DNA of 57,478 bases, taken from assembly GCA_026197075.1 (NCBI GenBank), contig JAPHQV010000007.1:1-57478 (forward strand), in the 5' to 3' direction. The DNA is from Gammaproteobacteria bacterium (lineage in GTDB: Bacteria > Pseudomonadota > Gammaproteobacteria > DSM-19610). Positions within the stretch are counted from its first letter, which is position 1; each line of letters opens with the position of its first letter. The notes below the pieces were generated by a model. The model was not told where the DNA came from. It ran no database searches and saw only the letters and a list, made by a program, of their open reading frames with translations. Shown here piece by piece: positions 45,051 through 57,478 of the stretch. Made by a program: the position numbers and the translations under genes.

Positions 45051-45749
45051 ATGCATATGAAATATCTCGCCCTCATCGCGGCGCTGGCTGGCACGCCCGC
45101 ACTGGCCAGTGATCCGGACGCGACGGACTGGTTCGACCAGGCCGAAGCGGAAGAGGCGCGCCTGCGTGATATCAACACCGGCGTCCTGGAATTCCATTCC
45201 AAGGCGCCGGACAGGCGCATCCACCGCCTCTACAACCGCCTGGATATCGGCGCGGACAGCCTGACGAGCGGCTATGTGGACCTGTACCAATGCCACGACA
45301 GCCTCGACCCCATCCAGCGGTCCGAAGTCCGCTATCGCTACAAGCACATGAAGGGGTTGCGCCTGGAGACCTGGCAAGGAATGGAGCGGGCCTGGGTGGA
45401 GGGTGATTCCGTACAGATGGTCAATGTGGAGGAAGGGGCTCGGCTGTGCATCCGTGCCGAGGTCAGGGTACTGGAAGCCCGGGGTGAAGGTGGGTACCAG
45501 TTGCGCAGCGGCCCCTTTCATCGCCGCTTTCTCGACGGCTATTTCCCCATGCAGGTCAGCCTGGATATCCGCTATCCCGAGACCTTGCTGCAGCTCACCC
45601 ACATGGACCCGCAGCCCCAACCGGGCCTGAAAATATCGCAAGAACGCGACGGCCTGCGCGTGGAAGCCCTGTTCTCCGGCATGCTGACCATGGAGTTCGG
45701 CTTTCACGCGCCACCTGTTCGAAACAACCCGGACCGTAACTCCGATTAA
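45051..45749 (+). CDS. Exported protein of unknown function
   Basis: The 232-residue protein (start 45051; 45057 also possible) has a signal peptide ending in ALAS. The mature part (ATDWFDQAEAEEARLRDIN, RLYNRLDIGADSLTSGYVDLYQCHDSLDP, a second Cys in ARLCIRAE) is beta-rich. No recognised family. A 23-residue C-terminal stretch is basic/polar and disordered. Confidence 0.72.
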   Translation: MHMKYLALIAALAGTPALASDPDATDWFDQAEAEEARLRDINTGVLEFHSKAPDRRIHRLYNRLDIGADSLTSGYVDLYQCHDSLDPIQRSEVRYRYKHMKGLRLETWQGMERAWVEGDSVQMVNVEEGARLCIRAEVRVLEARGEGGYQLRSGPFHRRFLDGYFPMQVSLDIRYPETLLQLTHMDPQPQPGLKISQERDGLRVEALFSGMLTMEFGFHAPPVRNNPDRNSD

Positions 45750-45810
45750 CACGGCCAAGCGGACGGGGAAGGAATGCCAGGCGTACGATTACGCCGGCAA
45801 ATCGAAACCG

Positions 45811-45933
45811 CCTGTGCTCCACCACCTTGCCGACGCAGGCGTCTACACTTTCCTGCCCATGTACCCGGAGCTGCGCGACGAACAGGTGGAATACATCGCC
45901 GATGCCATCCGCTCGGTAGCGGGCATTGCCTGA
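45811..45933 (+). pseudogene. C-terminal remnant of a DegT/DnrJ-type sugar aminotransferase
   Basis: The reading frame encodes LADAGVYTFLPMYPELRDEQ and then YIADAIRSVAGIA and a stop. LPMYPELTDEQ-like sequences are the usual C-terminal end of DegT/DnrJ/EryC1 (PLP) aminotransferases. The catalytic body is missing: the frame merges with the tail of the preceding gene. It marks a deletion or rearrangement next to the large inverted repeat at 45949. Confidence 0.65.
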
Positions 45934-45948
45934 CTCCATTCGTGGGTA

Positions 45949-46058
45949 GGAAGCCATGTGTCATACCTGCCGGCGGGTGTCGGCCGCAGGGATACGGCCG
46001 TCAAGCCTATAGGGATATATTCACGGCGTCCCGCCGGCAGGTATGACACATGGCTTCC
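45949..46058. repeat. Perfect 29-bp inverted repeat, MITE-like
   Basis: Arms 45949-45977 and 46030-46058 (GGAAGCCATGTGTCATACC at the outer edge) are exact reverse complements around a 52-nt centre that itself contains CGGCCGCAGGGATACGGCCG. There is no ORF. It lies between the aminotransferase remnant and nifJ and is a candidate miniature element. Confidence 0.85.
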
Positions 46059-46159
46059 CCTGACATACTGCCATCACGCCAAGGGGTTGCGGTATGCCCC
46101 GTGGCTCGCATGGCCGGGAATGGGGGTATACTGTCCCTAATGGATTCCGGAAGACTGTC

Positions 46160-49786
<3,627 letters not shown>

Positions 49787-50013
49787 ACCGCCAAGACGCC
49801 AAGAAAAACTGTTTTGAGTTAGAGAAACGCTGACTAATTCGTCATTCCCGCCTTCGCGGGAATGACGGGAAGAACATTAATCAGAGCTCCCCAAATAGCG
49901 TTCTATGGTTTTTCTTGGCGTCTTGGCGCCTTGGCGGTTCAAAAAATGTTTTCCTGGCGCCCACGGCGTCTTGGCGGTTCAAGAATGTTTTCATCGCAAG
50001 TGGAGCACGAACC

Positions 50014-51024
50014 ATGGCGGATCTGAGCACGGAATACCTCGGCCTGCGGCTGGCCAACCCGCTGGTGCCCTCGGCCTCGCCCCTGAGCCGCGACCTGGAC
50101 ACGGCGACACGGCTACGCGATGCCGGTGCGCCGGCGCTGGTGATGTACTCCCTGTTCGAAGAGAAGATCGAGCAGGAGGAGCAACAGCTGGCGCGGTTTC
50201 TGCACCAGCAGGGGATCGGCCATGGGGAAGCCGACAGCTTCCATCCCGTACCCGCCGACTACCATAGCTACCTGGACAGTTATCTGGAACAACTGCATCG
50301 GCTGAAAACACTCGACATCCCCATCATCGCCAGTCTCAACGGCACCACCCTGGGTGGCTGGGTCGAGTACGGCAAGCTGCTGGAGGAAGCCGGCGCCGAT
50401 GCCCTGGAACTGAACGTCTATTACATCGCCGCCAACCTGGCGGAATCCAGTCATGATGTGGAACAGCGCTACATCGAACTCCTCCGGCAGCTGCGACAAC
50501 AGGTATCCCTGCCCATCACCATGAAGCTGTCGTCCCAGTTCAGCTCGCCGCTGAATTTCATCCAGCGCCTGGAGGAGGCGGGAGCCTCCGGGGTAGCGCT
50601 GTTCAACCGCTTCTACCTGCCGGACATCGACCTGGACACACTGAAGATCACCCCCACCCTGAATCTGTCCAGCTCCCACGAGTCACTGCTGCGGGTACGT
50701 TGGACGGCGCTATTACACGGCCGGGTCAATCTTTCCCTGGCGGTCACAGGTGGTTTTCACACCGCCGAGGACATGCTCAAGGCCTTGCTGGCCGGCGCCG
50801 ACGTCACCCACCTGTGCAGCGCCCTGCTGGAACAGGGTCCGCAACACCTGGCACGGGTACTGGAGGATATGCAGCACTGGCTGGACGAGCACGAATACGA
50901 ATCGGTGCGCCAGCTCAAAGGCAGCCTGAGTCAGCAGCACGCCATCGACCCCGCCGCGTACGAACGGGTCAACTACATCAGCGTGCTGGACAACTACACC
51001 CCGCCGCCAGGTGTACTGCGCTGA
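50014..51024 (+). CDS. Dihydroorotate dehydrogenase-like flavoprotein
   Basis: The 336-residue protein has the FMN TIM-barrel of the DHOD/PreA family: LANPLVPSASPLSR, DALELNVYYIAA, PITMKLSSQFS and AVTGGFHTAEDMLKALLAGA. It lacks the catalytic Ser/Cys loop context of PyrD, so it is not obviously the pyrimidine enzyme. It is often found next to nifJ and may accept electrons from or give electrons to ferredoxin. Start 50014 lies after the repeat; it overlaps the SprT gene by 1 bp. Confidence 0.88.
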   Translation: MADLSTEYLGLRLANPLVPSASPLSRDLDTATRLRDAGAPALVMYSLFEEKIEQEEQQLARFLHQQGIGHGEADSFHPVPADYHSYLDSYLEQLHRLKTLDIPIIASLNGTTLGGWVEYGKLLEEAGADALELNVYYIAANLAESSHDVEQRYIELLRQLRQQVSLPITMKLSSQFSSPLNFIQRLEEAGASGVALFNRFYLPDIDLDTLKITPTLNLSSSHESLLRVRWTALLHGRVNLSLAVTGGFHTAEDMLKALLAGADVTHLCSALLEQGPQHLARVLEDMQHWLDEHEYESVRQLKGSLSQQHAIDPAAYERVNYISVLDNYTPPPGVLR

Positions 51025-51593
51025 TGCCGTTGACCGCCGCGCAACAAGAGCTGATCCGCGACCTCACCGCCGCCCGCATCGCGGAGGCCGCGCGCCTGTA
51101 CCAGCAGGCCTTCGCGCCCATCCCCGTGCACTTTGATCTGCGCGGCCGCGCCGCGGGCCAGTTCCGTTTCCGTTGCCAGGGCAGGCAGCGGGAATATGCC
51201 ATCCGCTACAATCCCTGGGTATTCGCGGCCGACCTGGCCCATCATCAGTCCGATACCGTGGCCCACGAGGTCGCCCACTACATCGTGCACCTGCGGCACC
51301 CGGGCGCAAAGCCTCATGGCCGGGAATGGAAGGCCCTGATGCGCCAGTTCGGCGCCACGCCGAGGGCCTGCACCCCCTACGACCTGACCGGGGTCCCGCT
51401 GCGCCAGCAGGGACGGTATACCTATCGCTGCGCCTGCCCGGACCGGCTCCATGCCCTGAGCACCACCCGTCACCGGCGTGTGTTACAGGGTACCCGGTAC
51501 CTGTGCCGCAGCTGCAAATCCAGTCTGCAAAACATCGACATCGGGGTCAGGTCTTGCAATCCAACATCACGGGAAACAGGTGGGACAGAATGA
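51024..51593 (+). CDS. SprT-like zinc metalloprotease
   Basis: The 189-residue protein has a SprT domain with active site HEVAHYIVH (HExxH) and a C-terminal zinc-ribbon (YRCACPD, YLCRSCKSSL). Eukaryotic SPRTN relatives cleave DNA-protein crosslinks; the bacterial role is unproven. The last 14 or so residues (about GVRSCNPTSRETGGTE) are encoded by the MITE-like repeat, so the native stop has been replaced. Confidence 0.88.
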   Translation: MPLTAAQQELIRDLTAARIAEAARLYQQAFAPIPVHFDLRGRAAGQFRFRCQGRQREYAIRYNPWVFAADLAHHQSDTVAHEVAHYIVHLRHPGAKPHGREWKALMRQFGATPRACTPYDLTGVPLRQQGRYTYRCACPDRLHALSTTRHRRVLQGTRYLCRSCKSSLQNIDIGVRSCNPTSRETGGTE

Positions 51594-51631
51594 CCTGCTT
51601 TCGGAATGTTGGATTGCAAGACCTGACCCCG
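51542..51631. repeat. MITE-like element with 26-bp terminal inverted repeats
   Basis: CGGGGTCAGGTCTTGCAATC (from 51542, 26 bp in all to 51567) is repeated in perfect inverse at 51606-51631. The same GGGGTCAGGTCTTGCAATCC end appears at 57438, at the edge of the window. Ends of this type accompany REP-associated tyrosine transposases in gammaproteobacteria, but none is encoded here. Confidence 0.88.
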
Positions 51632-51654
51632 GGAATCTCTGCCATGGATCGCTC

Positions 51655-52326
51655 ATGAAGATACTGACCAGCCTGCTGGTGCTGATCGCGTTCACCCTGG
51701 CGGTACTGTTCTGGGCAAGACCCCCGCAAACCCCTGAGCCACGAACCGTGGAGGGCCTGCCCTGGCAGGTCGAGGTACTGGAGGATGGCAGCAGCCGGGT
51801 ATTCGATCTCACCCTGGGACGTGACACCCTGGGACGTGACACCCTGGGGGATGTCCTGGCTCGCCTGGGGCCCGACATGGAACTGGCCATCATCGTTGCC
51901 GGCGATGGACCCGAATCCCTGGAGATGTACTACAGTCGTTATACCGCCGGGGTGCTGACCGGCAAGCTGGTACTCAGCGGCGAGCTGGACGCTGCCACCC
52001 TGGCGGAAATGCGGGAACGTTCCGGACTGCCTCGCTACCTGGACAGTGGCGCGCGCAAGTATCATCTGCAGCGCGAAGACCTGGTACGAGCCCATGCAGC
52101 GCCCTTGCAGAGTATCACCTTCATCCCCGATGCCCGCCTGGATGAGGACATCGCCATTCGGCGTTTCGGGCCGCCAGCGGAAATCGTTCGCCGAGGCGAG
52201 ACCACGACCCACCTGCTCTATCCCCACCTGGGCCTGGACCTGATGCTCAACGAGGGCCATCGTGACGTACTGCAATACGTGGCGCCGGCCGACTTCGATC
52301 GTCTGCGCGATCCTTTGCTGGAATAA
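51655..52326 (+). CDS. Membrane-anchored protein of unknown function
   Basis: The 223-residue protein has an N-terminal membrane anchor (ILTSLLVLIAFTLAVLFWA). The rest is soluble, predicted periplasmic, with no family recognised. A 15-bp tandem duplication (about 51817-51847) gives LGRDTLGRDTLGD. It starts 24 bp after the MITE-like element. The interval 52327-52541 holds no gene. Confidence 0.72.
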   Translation: MKILTSLLVLIAFTLAVLFWARPPQTPEPRTVEGLPWQVEVLEDGSSRVFDLTLGRDTLGRDTLGDVLARLGPDMELAIIVAGDGPESLEMYYSRYTAGVLTGKLVLSGELDAATLAEMRERSGLPRYLDSGARKYHLQREDLVRAHAAPLQSITFIPDARLDEDIAIRRFGPPAEIVRRGETTTHLLYPHLGLDLMLNEGHRDVLQYVAPADFDRLRDPLLE

Positions 52327-52502
52327 ACCTTCTGCAGCCGGTGCAGCACGCAGACATCCGCCGATGTTTTTGGGATAATGGGCTACGTTTCTCCAACAGT
52401 TGCATAAAAAATGCCAGGCATTACGAAGTGGCTTGAATTGAACCGTCCAGGCTGCCTGTCGCTGGAATTCACCAGAAGTGTATTTCCCCCGATACATGAT
52501 TT

Positions 52503-52547
52503 GCGTCACCCCGGCGTACGCCGGAAGCCAGCTGCGCCGGAATGACG
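52503..52547. repeat. Palindromic repeat abutting the rapA start
   Basis: CGTCACCCCGGCGTACGCCGG and CGCCGGAATGACG form an imperfect CGTCATTCC-family palindrome. Its last ATGACG provides the first in-frame ATG of rapA (52542). Confidence 0.7.
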
Positions 52548-55445
52548 ATGATGGAACCGACGCTGCAAAGTCGTAACGTGCGGGAATTTGTTCCCGGCCA
52601 ACGCTGGATCAGCGGTGCCGAATTGCAGATGGGCCTGGGTACCGTGCTGTGCAGTGACCGGCGCACCGTCACCATCCTGTTCCTGGCCACCGGCGAGACC
52701 CGCACCTATGCCAAGCAGGGTGCGCCCCTGGCGCGCGCGGAGTTCTTCCCGGGAGATTGCGTGCCCAGCCACGAGGGCTGGCAACTGCGCATCGCCTCGG
52801 TACGGGAAGAAAACGGGCTGCTGATCTACAGCGGCCATGACGAACAAGGCAGGCCCGCCGAGTTGCCGGAAGGTGAACTCAGCAATTTTATCCAGCTGAG
52901 CCGCCCCGGCGAACGCCTGTTCAACGGCCAGATCGACAGCGATGCCTGGTTCATCCTGCGCGACCTGGCCCAGGAAGCGCGGCAACGTCTCAGCCGCTCC
53001 GATCTGCGCGGCCTCTGCGGAGGGCGCACCAGCCTTCTACCCCACCAGCTCTACATCGCCCACGAGGTGGCAAATCGCTATGCGCCACGGGTGCTGCTGG
53101 CCGACGAGGTGGGCCTGGGCAAGACCATCGAGGCCGGCATGATCCTGCACCAGCAGCTCATTACCGAGCGTGCCCGGCGCGTGCTGATCCTGGTTCCGGA
53201 AAGCCTCCTGCACCAGTGGCTGGTGGAGATGCTGCGCCGCTTCAACCTGTTCTTCCGCATCTTCGATGAGGAACGCTGCCACGCCCTCGAAGCGGAGGAT
53301 CCCGGCTGTAATCCCTTCCACGCCGAACAACTGGTGCTCTGTGACCTGGACTTCCTGGCACGCGATCCCGCACGCCTCGCGCAGGCCACCACGGGCGACT
53401 GGGACCTGCTGGTGGTGGACGAGGCCCATCACCTGCACTGGTCACCGACGCAGAGCAGTCCGGAATACGACTGCGTGGCGCGGCTGGCCGCCGCCATCCG
53501 TGGTGTGCTGCTGCTCACCGCCACACCCGAGCAGCTTGGCAAGGAAAGTCACTTCGCCCGCCTGCGCCTGCTGGATCCCGATCGTTTTTCCGACATCGAC
53601 CGCTACCTGGCCGAAGAGCAGGGCTACGAACCCATCGCCCGGGCCGTGGAAGATCTGCTGGGCAGTGAACAACCGGACGCGGCCAGTCTGGCGACCCTGC
53701 GCGCCACCCTCGCCGAGGGCGACAACCAGCCTCTGCTCGATCGACTGCTTGATCCCGGCACCTGTCCAGCGGAACGGGAGCAGGCCCGCGAAGGCCTGGT
53801 GGAACACCTGCTCGACCGTCACGGCACCGGCCGCATCCTGTTCCGCAACACCCGCGCAGCCATCCGGGGCTTCCCCGAACGACAGCTGCACGCCTGGCCC
53901 CTGCCCTTGCCGGCGGCCTACCGCGGTGACGATCCGCTACGGCCACTGACGACCCTGCCGCACCCTGAACGCCATTACCAGGAGCAGCAGGGGCAGCCGC
54001 ACTGGACCCGCATCGATCCCCGCATGGATTGGTTGTGCACCCAGGCCGAGCGACTGCGGGGCCACAAGGTCCTGGTGATCACCGCCACGGCGGCCACGGC
54101 CCTGGAGATCGCCACCGCCCTGCGTGAACGCAGCGGCCTCCAGGCCGCCGTCTTCCATGAAGGCATGAGCATCGTCGAACGAGACCGGGCGGCAGCCGGG
54201 TTCGCCGATGCCGAACAGGGCTGTCCCCTGCTGGTCTGCTCCGAGATCGGCAGCGAGGGGCGCAACTTCCAGTTCGCCCAGCACCTGGTCCTGTTCGACC
54301 TGCCCCTGCATCCGGATCTGCTGGAACAGCGCATCGGCCGCCTCGACCGCATCGGCCAGGGCGGCAACATTCATCTGCATGTACCCTATCTGCAGGACAG
54401 TGCCCAGGCGCTGCTATTGCGCTGGTATCACGAAGGGCTGGATGCCTTTCTTCATACCTGCCCGACCGGCGCGGCGATCTACGCGACCCTGGAAGCGGCA
54501 CTGCATGAGGCCCTGCGTCATCCTGACCAGGATGCCGATACGCTCATCGAAAGCACACGTCAGCAGCGCATCGTACTTGCCGAGGCCATGCAGCGGGGTC
54601 GCGACCGCCTGCTGGAATACCAGTCCTGCCGGCCAAAGGTCGCCCAGGCGCTACAGGCCCGCGCCGAGCGGGAGGATGCCCACTCCAACCTCGCATTCTT
54701 CATGGATGCCGTCTTCGATGCCTTCGGGGTACAGGTCGAGGCACACAGCCAGGAACGCTTCATTCTCCAGCCCGGCGAACAGATGAGCGGAAATTTTCCC
54801 GGCCTGCCGGAAGATGGCCTGACCATCACCTATTCCCGCGCTGCTGCGCTCGCCAACGAGGATGTGCAATTCCTCACCTGGGACCACCCCATGGTGAACG
54901 CCGCCCTGGATCTGGTGCTGAGCCAGGAATTCGGAAATTGTTCCCTCAGCGCCCTGCGTTATCCAAGAGTCAAACCCGGCACCCTGCTGGTGGAGTGCCA
55001 CTACCTGCTGGAATCCGGCGCCCGCGCCGAACTGCAATCCAGCCGCTACCTGCCGCCTACCCGGTTGCGGGTGGTCCTGGACGAACAGGGCCGCACCCAC
55101 CAGGACAGCATGGGGAGCGCCTACATCGAGGCCAACCAGACGCCCGTGGAACGGGAAATCGCCTTCAAGATCGTGCGCGTCAAACAGGCTGAACTGCGCC
55201 GCATGATTGCAGTTGCCCAGGAACAGGCCAACCATGAAGTGCCTGCCCTGCTAATGGAAGCACAGCGCCAGGGCTCCAACATCCTCGTGGGCGAGATCCA
55301 GCGCCTCCAGGCCCTGCGTCAACTGAATCCCAACGTGCGCGAAGAGGAGATCGTCTTCTTCGAGAATCAGCTGGAGGCGCTCATGAGTGCCTTATCCGCC
55401 ACCCGACTGCGCCTGGATGCGCTGCGGGTGATGGTGGCGACCTGA
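52548..55445 (+). CDS. rapA: RNA polymerase-associated ATPase RapA
   Basis: This Swi2/Snf2 protein of about 965 residues releases stalled RNA polymerase. The N-terminal KOW-like region GQRWISGAELQMGLGT is followed by helicase motifs: DEVGLGKTIEAGM (I), LILVPESL (Ia), VDEAHHL (II), LLTATPEQLG (III), then SEIGSEGRNFQ (V) and RIGRLDRIGQ (VI). Length matches E. coli RapA. ATG 52548 or 52551 is preferred over 52542, which lies in the repeat. Confidence 0.96.
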   Translation: MMEPTLQSRNVREFVPGQRWISGAELQMGLGTVLCSDRRTVTILFLATGETRTYAKQGAPLARAEFFPGDCVPSHEGWQLRIASVREENGLLIYSGHDEQGRPAELPEGELSNFIQLSRPGERLFNGQIDSDAWFILRDLAQEARQRLSRSDLRGLCGGRTSLLPHQLYIAHEVANRYAPRVLLADEVGLGKTIEAGMILHQQLITERARRVLILVPESLLHQWLVEMLRRFNLFFRIFDEERCHALEAEDPGCNPFHAEQLVLCDLDFLARDPARLAQATTGDWDLLVVDEAHHLHWSPTQSSPEYDCVARLAAAIRGVLLLTATPEQLGKESHFARLRLLDPDRFSDIDRYLAEEQGYEPIARAVEDLLGSEQPDAASLATLRATLAEGDNQPLLDRLLDPGTCPAEREQAREGLVEHLLDRHGTGRILFRNTRAAIRGFPERQLHAWPLPLPAAYRGDDPLRPLTTLPHPERHYQEQQGQPHWTRIDPRMDWLCTQAERLRGHKVLVITATAATALEIATALRERSGLQAAVFHEGMSIVERDRAAAGFADAEQGCPLLVCSEIGSEGRNFQFAQHLVLFDLPLHPDLLEQRIGRLDRIGQGGNIHLHVPYLQDSAQALLLRWYHEGLDAFLHTCPTGAAIYATLEAALHEALRHPDQDADTLIESTRQQRIVLAEAMQRGRDRLLEYQSCRPKVAQALQARAEREDAHSNLAFFMDAVFDAFGVQVEAHSQERFILQPGEQMSGNFPGLPEDGLTITYSRAAALANEDVQFLTWDHPMVNAALDLVLSQEFGNCSLSALRYPRVKPGTLLVECHYLLESGARAELQSSRYLPPTRLRVVLDEQGRTHQDSMGSAYIEANQTPVEREIAFKIVRVKQAELRRMIAVAQEQANHEVPALLMEAQRQGSNILVGEIQRLQALRQLNPNVREEEIVFFENQLEALMSALSATRLRLDALRVMVAT

Positions 55446-55462
55446 GCAACAGGCTCGCGAGG

Positions 55463-57427
55463 TCAGCTTGCCACCGGGCGCGTCAGAATCATGAAGGCGT
55501 AAGGCTCCAACTCCAGGGCGTGAGTAGCCACGATGGTGCGTCCGGCCACCAGGTCCACCACGCTCTTGCGCAAGCCCAGCAGCCGAAGGCGGCGGCCTTC
55601 CAGGGTCTGCGCATGCTCGGAGAAATTGGCAAGTACGAGCACGCTGTGATCACCATTGGTACGGAAATAGCCGAACACATGATCACTTCCGGTGGAAACG
55701 ATCTCCGTATCGCCGCGATCAAAGGCCAGGTTTTGCTGCCGGATGCGAATCAGGCGCAGCAGCCCCTGATGGATCCTGCCCGGCACCGTATCCGAATCGC
55801 GACGCTGCTCGGCACGCCCCCAGTCGAAGTCCGCTCGATGCAGCCAACGGGTATCGCCGATCTTGTTGACATCCTGCTCATAGGCATAGTCATTGAGCAT
55901 GCCGATTTCATCCCCAAGATAGAGTAGCGGGATACCACCGATGGTGAGGATCACGCCATGCAGCAGGTGGATACGACGGATGGCCAGCTCGATGGACGCT
56001 TCATCCTCCTCTTCCAGCGCCTGCTCCAGGCCTGCCAGGGAAGCACAACTACCGGAGATGCGAGCTTCCCCCGTAACCCTGTCTTCCTGAAAGGGCACAC
56101 CGCGGGCGAAGCTGCCTGGAAACCGACCGGTATAGAATTCGGTGAGAAAGCGTCGGTGGGCAGCCGGTTCCAGACCCAACTCGATCACATCGTCGTTGGA
56201 AAAGGCGAAGCCGATGTCATCATGGCAACGCACATAATTCACCCAGGAACAGCCCGCGGGGATACTGAAGCGTTTTTCCATGGCGTGCCTGAGAATGCGC
56301 ACCTTGCGGGTGGCCAGTGAATTCCACAGCAATGCCATGAGCTGCGGATTGTAGGACAGCTGGCATTCATCCTCGCTGATGTATTTCCGCACCTCGTCCG
56401 GGTGCACGATGGCCTCGGACTTGAACAGCATGGCCGGGGCGGCGATGCGCACCAGCGCGTTGAATGCCTTGAGCACCACGTGCGCCTCGGGCAGGTTCTG
56501 GCTGCTGGTTCCCAGGCGCTTCCAGACAAAGGCGACCGCGTCCATACGCAGAATTTCCACTCCCTGGTTGGCGAGGAACAGCATCTCCTCCAGCATGCGG
56601 TTGAACACCGCCGGGTTCTCGTAGTTCAAATCCCACTGATAATTGTGGAAGCTCGTCCACACCCATTTTTTCAGCCGGTTGCGGTAGGTGAAGGAACCTG
56701 GATGTTCATCAGGAAACACCGGCACCAGGGTGCGTTCGTAGGCATCGGGTTCGCTTCGATCCGGAAACATGCGGTAATAGGACTGGTACTCTGCATCACC
56801 TGCCAAGGCTTTCCGCGCCCAGTCGTGCTCATCGGAGGTATGGTTGAAGACAAAATCCATGCACAGGGACAAGCCGTGATGGCGTAATTCGGAAGCCAAC
56901 TCCGCCAGGTCTTCCATGGTTCCGAGTCGCGGATTCAACTCACGGTAGCTGGATACGGCATAACCGCCGTCATTGTCACCCTCGGGAACCTTGTAGAGAG
57001 GCATGAGGTGCAGGTAGTTGACTCCCAGTTCCAGCAAATAGGGAATACGCCCGCGCAGATCCCGAAGGTCTTCCGCGAAGCGATCCGCATAACACATGGC
57101 ACCAAGCATACGCTGCGACTGGTGCCAATGGGGATCGGTCTCGCGCAGGGCATCGAGGGCTTTCAATTCCGCGGGGCGCTCGTGCCATGCCTCCGTGGCC
57201 GAGGTCAGGATGCTGTCCAGATGATAGAAGAAATCGTACTGGCGGCCATACAGCTGATACAGGCAGGTAAACAGACACGGGAAATGCTCGCGCAGGCGCT
57301 GCAGGTACCCCTGCCAGGCATCGGTCTCTACCTGCGCGGCAAAGCGCGCCTCCAGGCGGGGCAGAAGCCGCTGCAGTGAAGCAGCGGCCTGTTTTTGGTA
57401 CCAATCTGTATCATTCATCTGGAACAT
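55463..57427 (-). CDS. Amylosucrase (GH13)
   Basis: The 654-residue enzyme makes alpha-1,4-glucan from sucrose. The layout fits amylosucrase: an N-terminal helical domain (about 1-90), then the GH13 barrel with DFVFNHTSDEHDW, the nucleophile Asp in ILRMDAVAF, the acid Glu in LFKSEAIVHPD, and CHDDIGF. LGVNYLHLMPLYKVPEGDNDGGYAVSSYR (read in parts) is typical of the family. It converges on rapA with an 18-bp gap. A MITE-like end begins about 10 bp upstream of its start, and no Shine-Dalgarno is visible. Confidence 0.94.
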   Translation of the reverse strand: MFQMNDTDWYQKQAAASLQRLLPRLEARFAAQVETDAWQGYLQRLREHFPCLFTCLYQLYGRQYDFFYHLDSILTSATEAWHERPAELKALDALRETDPHWHQSQRMLGAMCYADRFAEDLRDLRGRIPYLLELGVNYLHLMPLYKVPEGDNDGGYAVSSYRELNPRLGTMEDLAELASELRHHGLSLCMDFVFNHTSDEHDWARKALAGDAEYQSYYRMFPDRSEPDAYERTLVPVFPDEHPGSFTYRNRLKKWVWTSFHNYQWDLNYENPAVFNRMLEEMLFLANQGVEILRMDAVAFVWKRLGTSSQNLPEAHVVLKAFNALVRIAAPAMLFKSEAIVHPDEVRKYISEDECQLSYNPQLMALLWNSLATRKVRILRHAMEKRFSIPAGCSWVNYVRCHDDIGFAFSNDDVIELGLEPAAHRRFLTEFYTGRFPGSFARGVPFQEDRVTGEARISGSCASLAGLEQALEEEDEASIELAIRRIHLLHGVILTIGGIPLLYLGDEIGMLNDYAYEQDVNKIGDTRWLHRADFDWGRAEQRRDSDTVPGRIHQGLLRLIRIRQQNLAFDRGDTEIVSTGSDHVFGYFRTNGDHSVLVLANFSEHAQTLEGRRLRLLGLRKSVVDLVAGRTIVATHALELEPYAFMILTRPVAS

Positions 57428-57437
57428 AAGCGTAAAT

Positions 57438-57457
57438 TGGGGTCAGGTCTTGCAATC
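57438..57457. repeat. End of a second GGTCAGGTCTTGCAATCC element
   Basis: GGGGTCAGGTCTTGCAATCC matches the arm at 51543-51562. The rest of the element, or a linked transposase gene, would lie beyond the window. Confidence 0.8.
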
Positions 57458-57478
57458 CAGCACGGCGTGGGCGATGAC

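Overview
The window reads as chromosomal DNA of a sulfur-oxidising, probably salt-tolerant gammaproteobacterium of the Chromatiales/Ectothiorhodospiraceae kind. The evidence is flavocytochrome c sulfide dehydrogenase (fccAB), a sulfur-globule-type protein, a glycine-betaine synthesis operon, gammaproteobacterial RapA, TrmO and YgiQ, high G+C, and many short palindromic repeats. The organism call is inferred from gene content only.

Layout. 1-1.4 kb: a tmRNA gene whose T-loop is split by a 270-nt group I intron, followed by its terminator and then a LAGLIDADG homing endonuclease ORF lying outside the intron. 1.6-6.8 kb: three co-directional genes of unknown role (Tat lipoprotein, unknown protein, HEAT-repeat protein) facing a lipoprotein with two phosphorylase-like domains. 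7-11.6 kb: folE, the DUF2868/DUF3482 membrane-protein and GTPase pair, and a Tat-exported aldo/keto reductase. 11.7-30.6 kb: a sulfur region organised around copies of one PDC-sensor gene. It runs: 5' fragment, fccB-fccA-tetrahaem cytochrome, intact PDC gene, PAS/sigma-54 activator, a divergent eleven-ORF unit, 3' fragment. 30.7-38.9 kb: subtilase, trmO-ygiQ, and the betaine operon gsmt-sdmt-metK. 39.3-45.7 kb: LysR divergent from cytochrome b561-YceI-pirin, then a secreted DsrE-like protein, a TlpA thioredoxin, a TetR regulator and small exported proteins. 46-57.4 kb: pyruvate:ferredoxin oxidoreductase, a dihydroorotate-dehydrogenase-like enzyme, SprT, RapA and amylosucrase.

The most striking unit is 16.6-30.3 kb. 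A PAS-AAA+-Fis activator is transcribed away from a canonical -24/-12 promoter (18204-18220), with helically phased TTGCA boxes about 140 bp upstream of that promoter. The promoter heads an apparent operon for an RND adaptor and pump, two low-complexity exported proteins, a sulfur-globule-like protein, a LolA/DUF4412-like protein, a TPR protein, a methionine-rich coiled-coil membrane protein, a dynamin/EHD-like GTPase with two membrane segments, and an MlaC-like protein. I read it as a candidate envelope-remodelling and transport machine tied to extracytoplasmic sulfur globules. The function is inference. Direct repeats of about 233 bp (the 3' end of the PDC gene) flank the block, which suggests that it was inserted as a unit.

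Short repeats are abundant: CGTCATTCC-type palindromes, a composite GCCAAG/palindrome element present twice, a MITE-like GGTCAGGTCTTGCAATCC element, and a 29-bp perfect inverted repeat. Several run into the ends of coding sequences.
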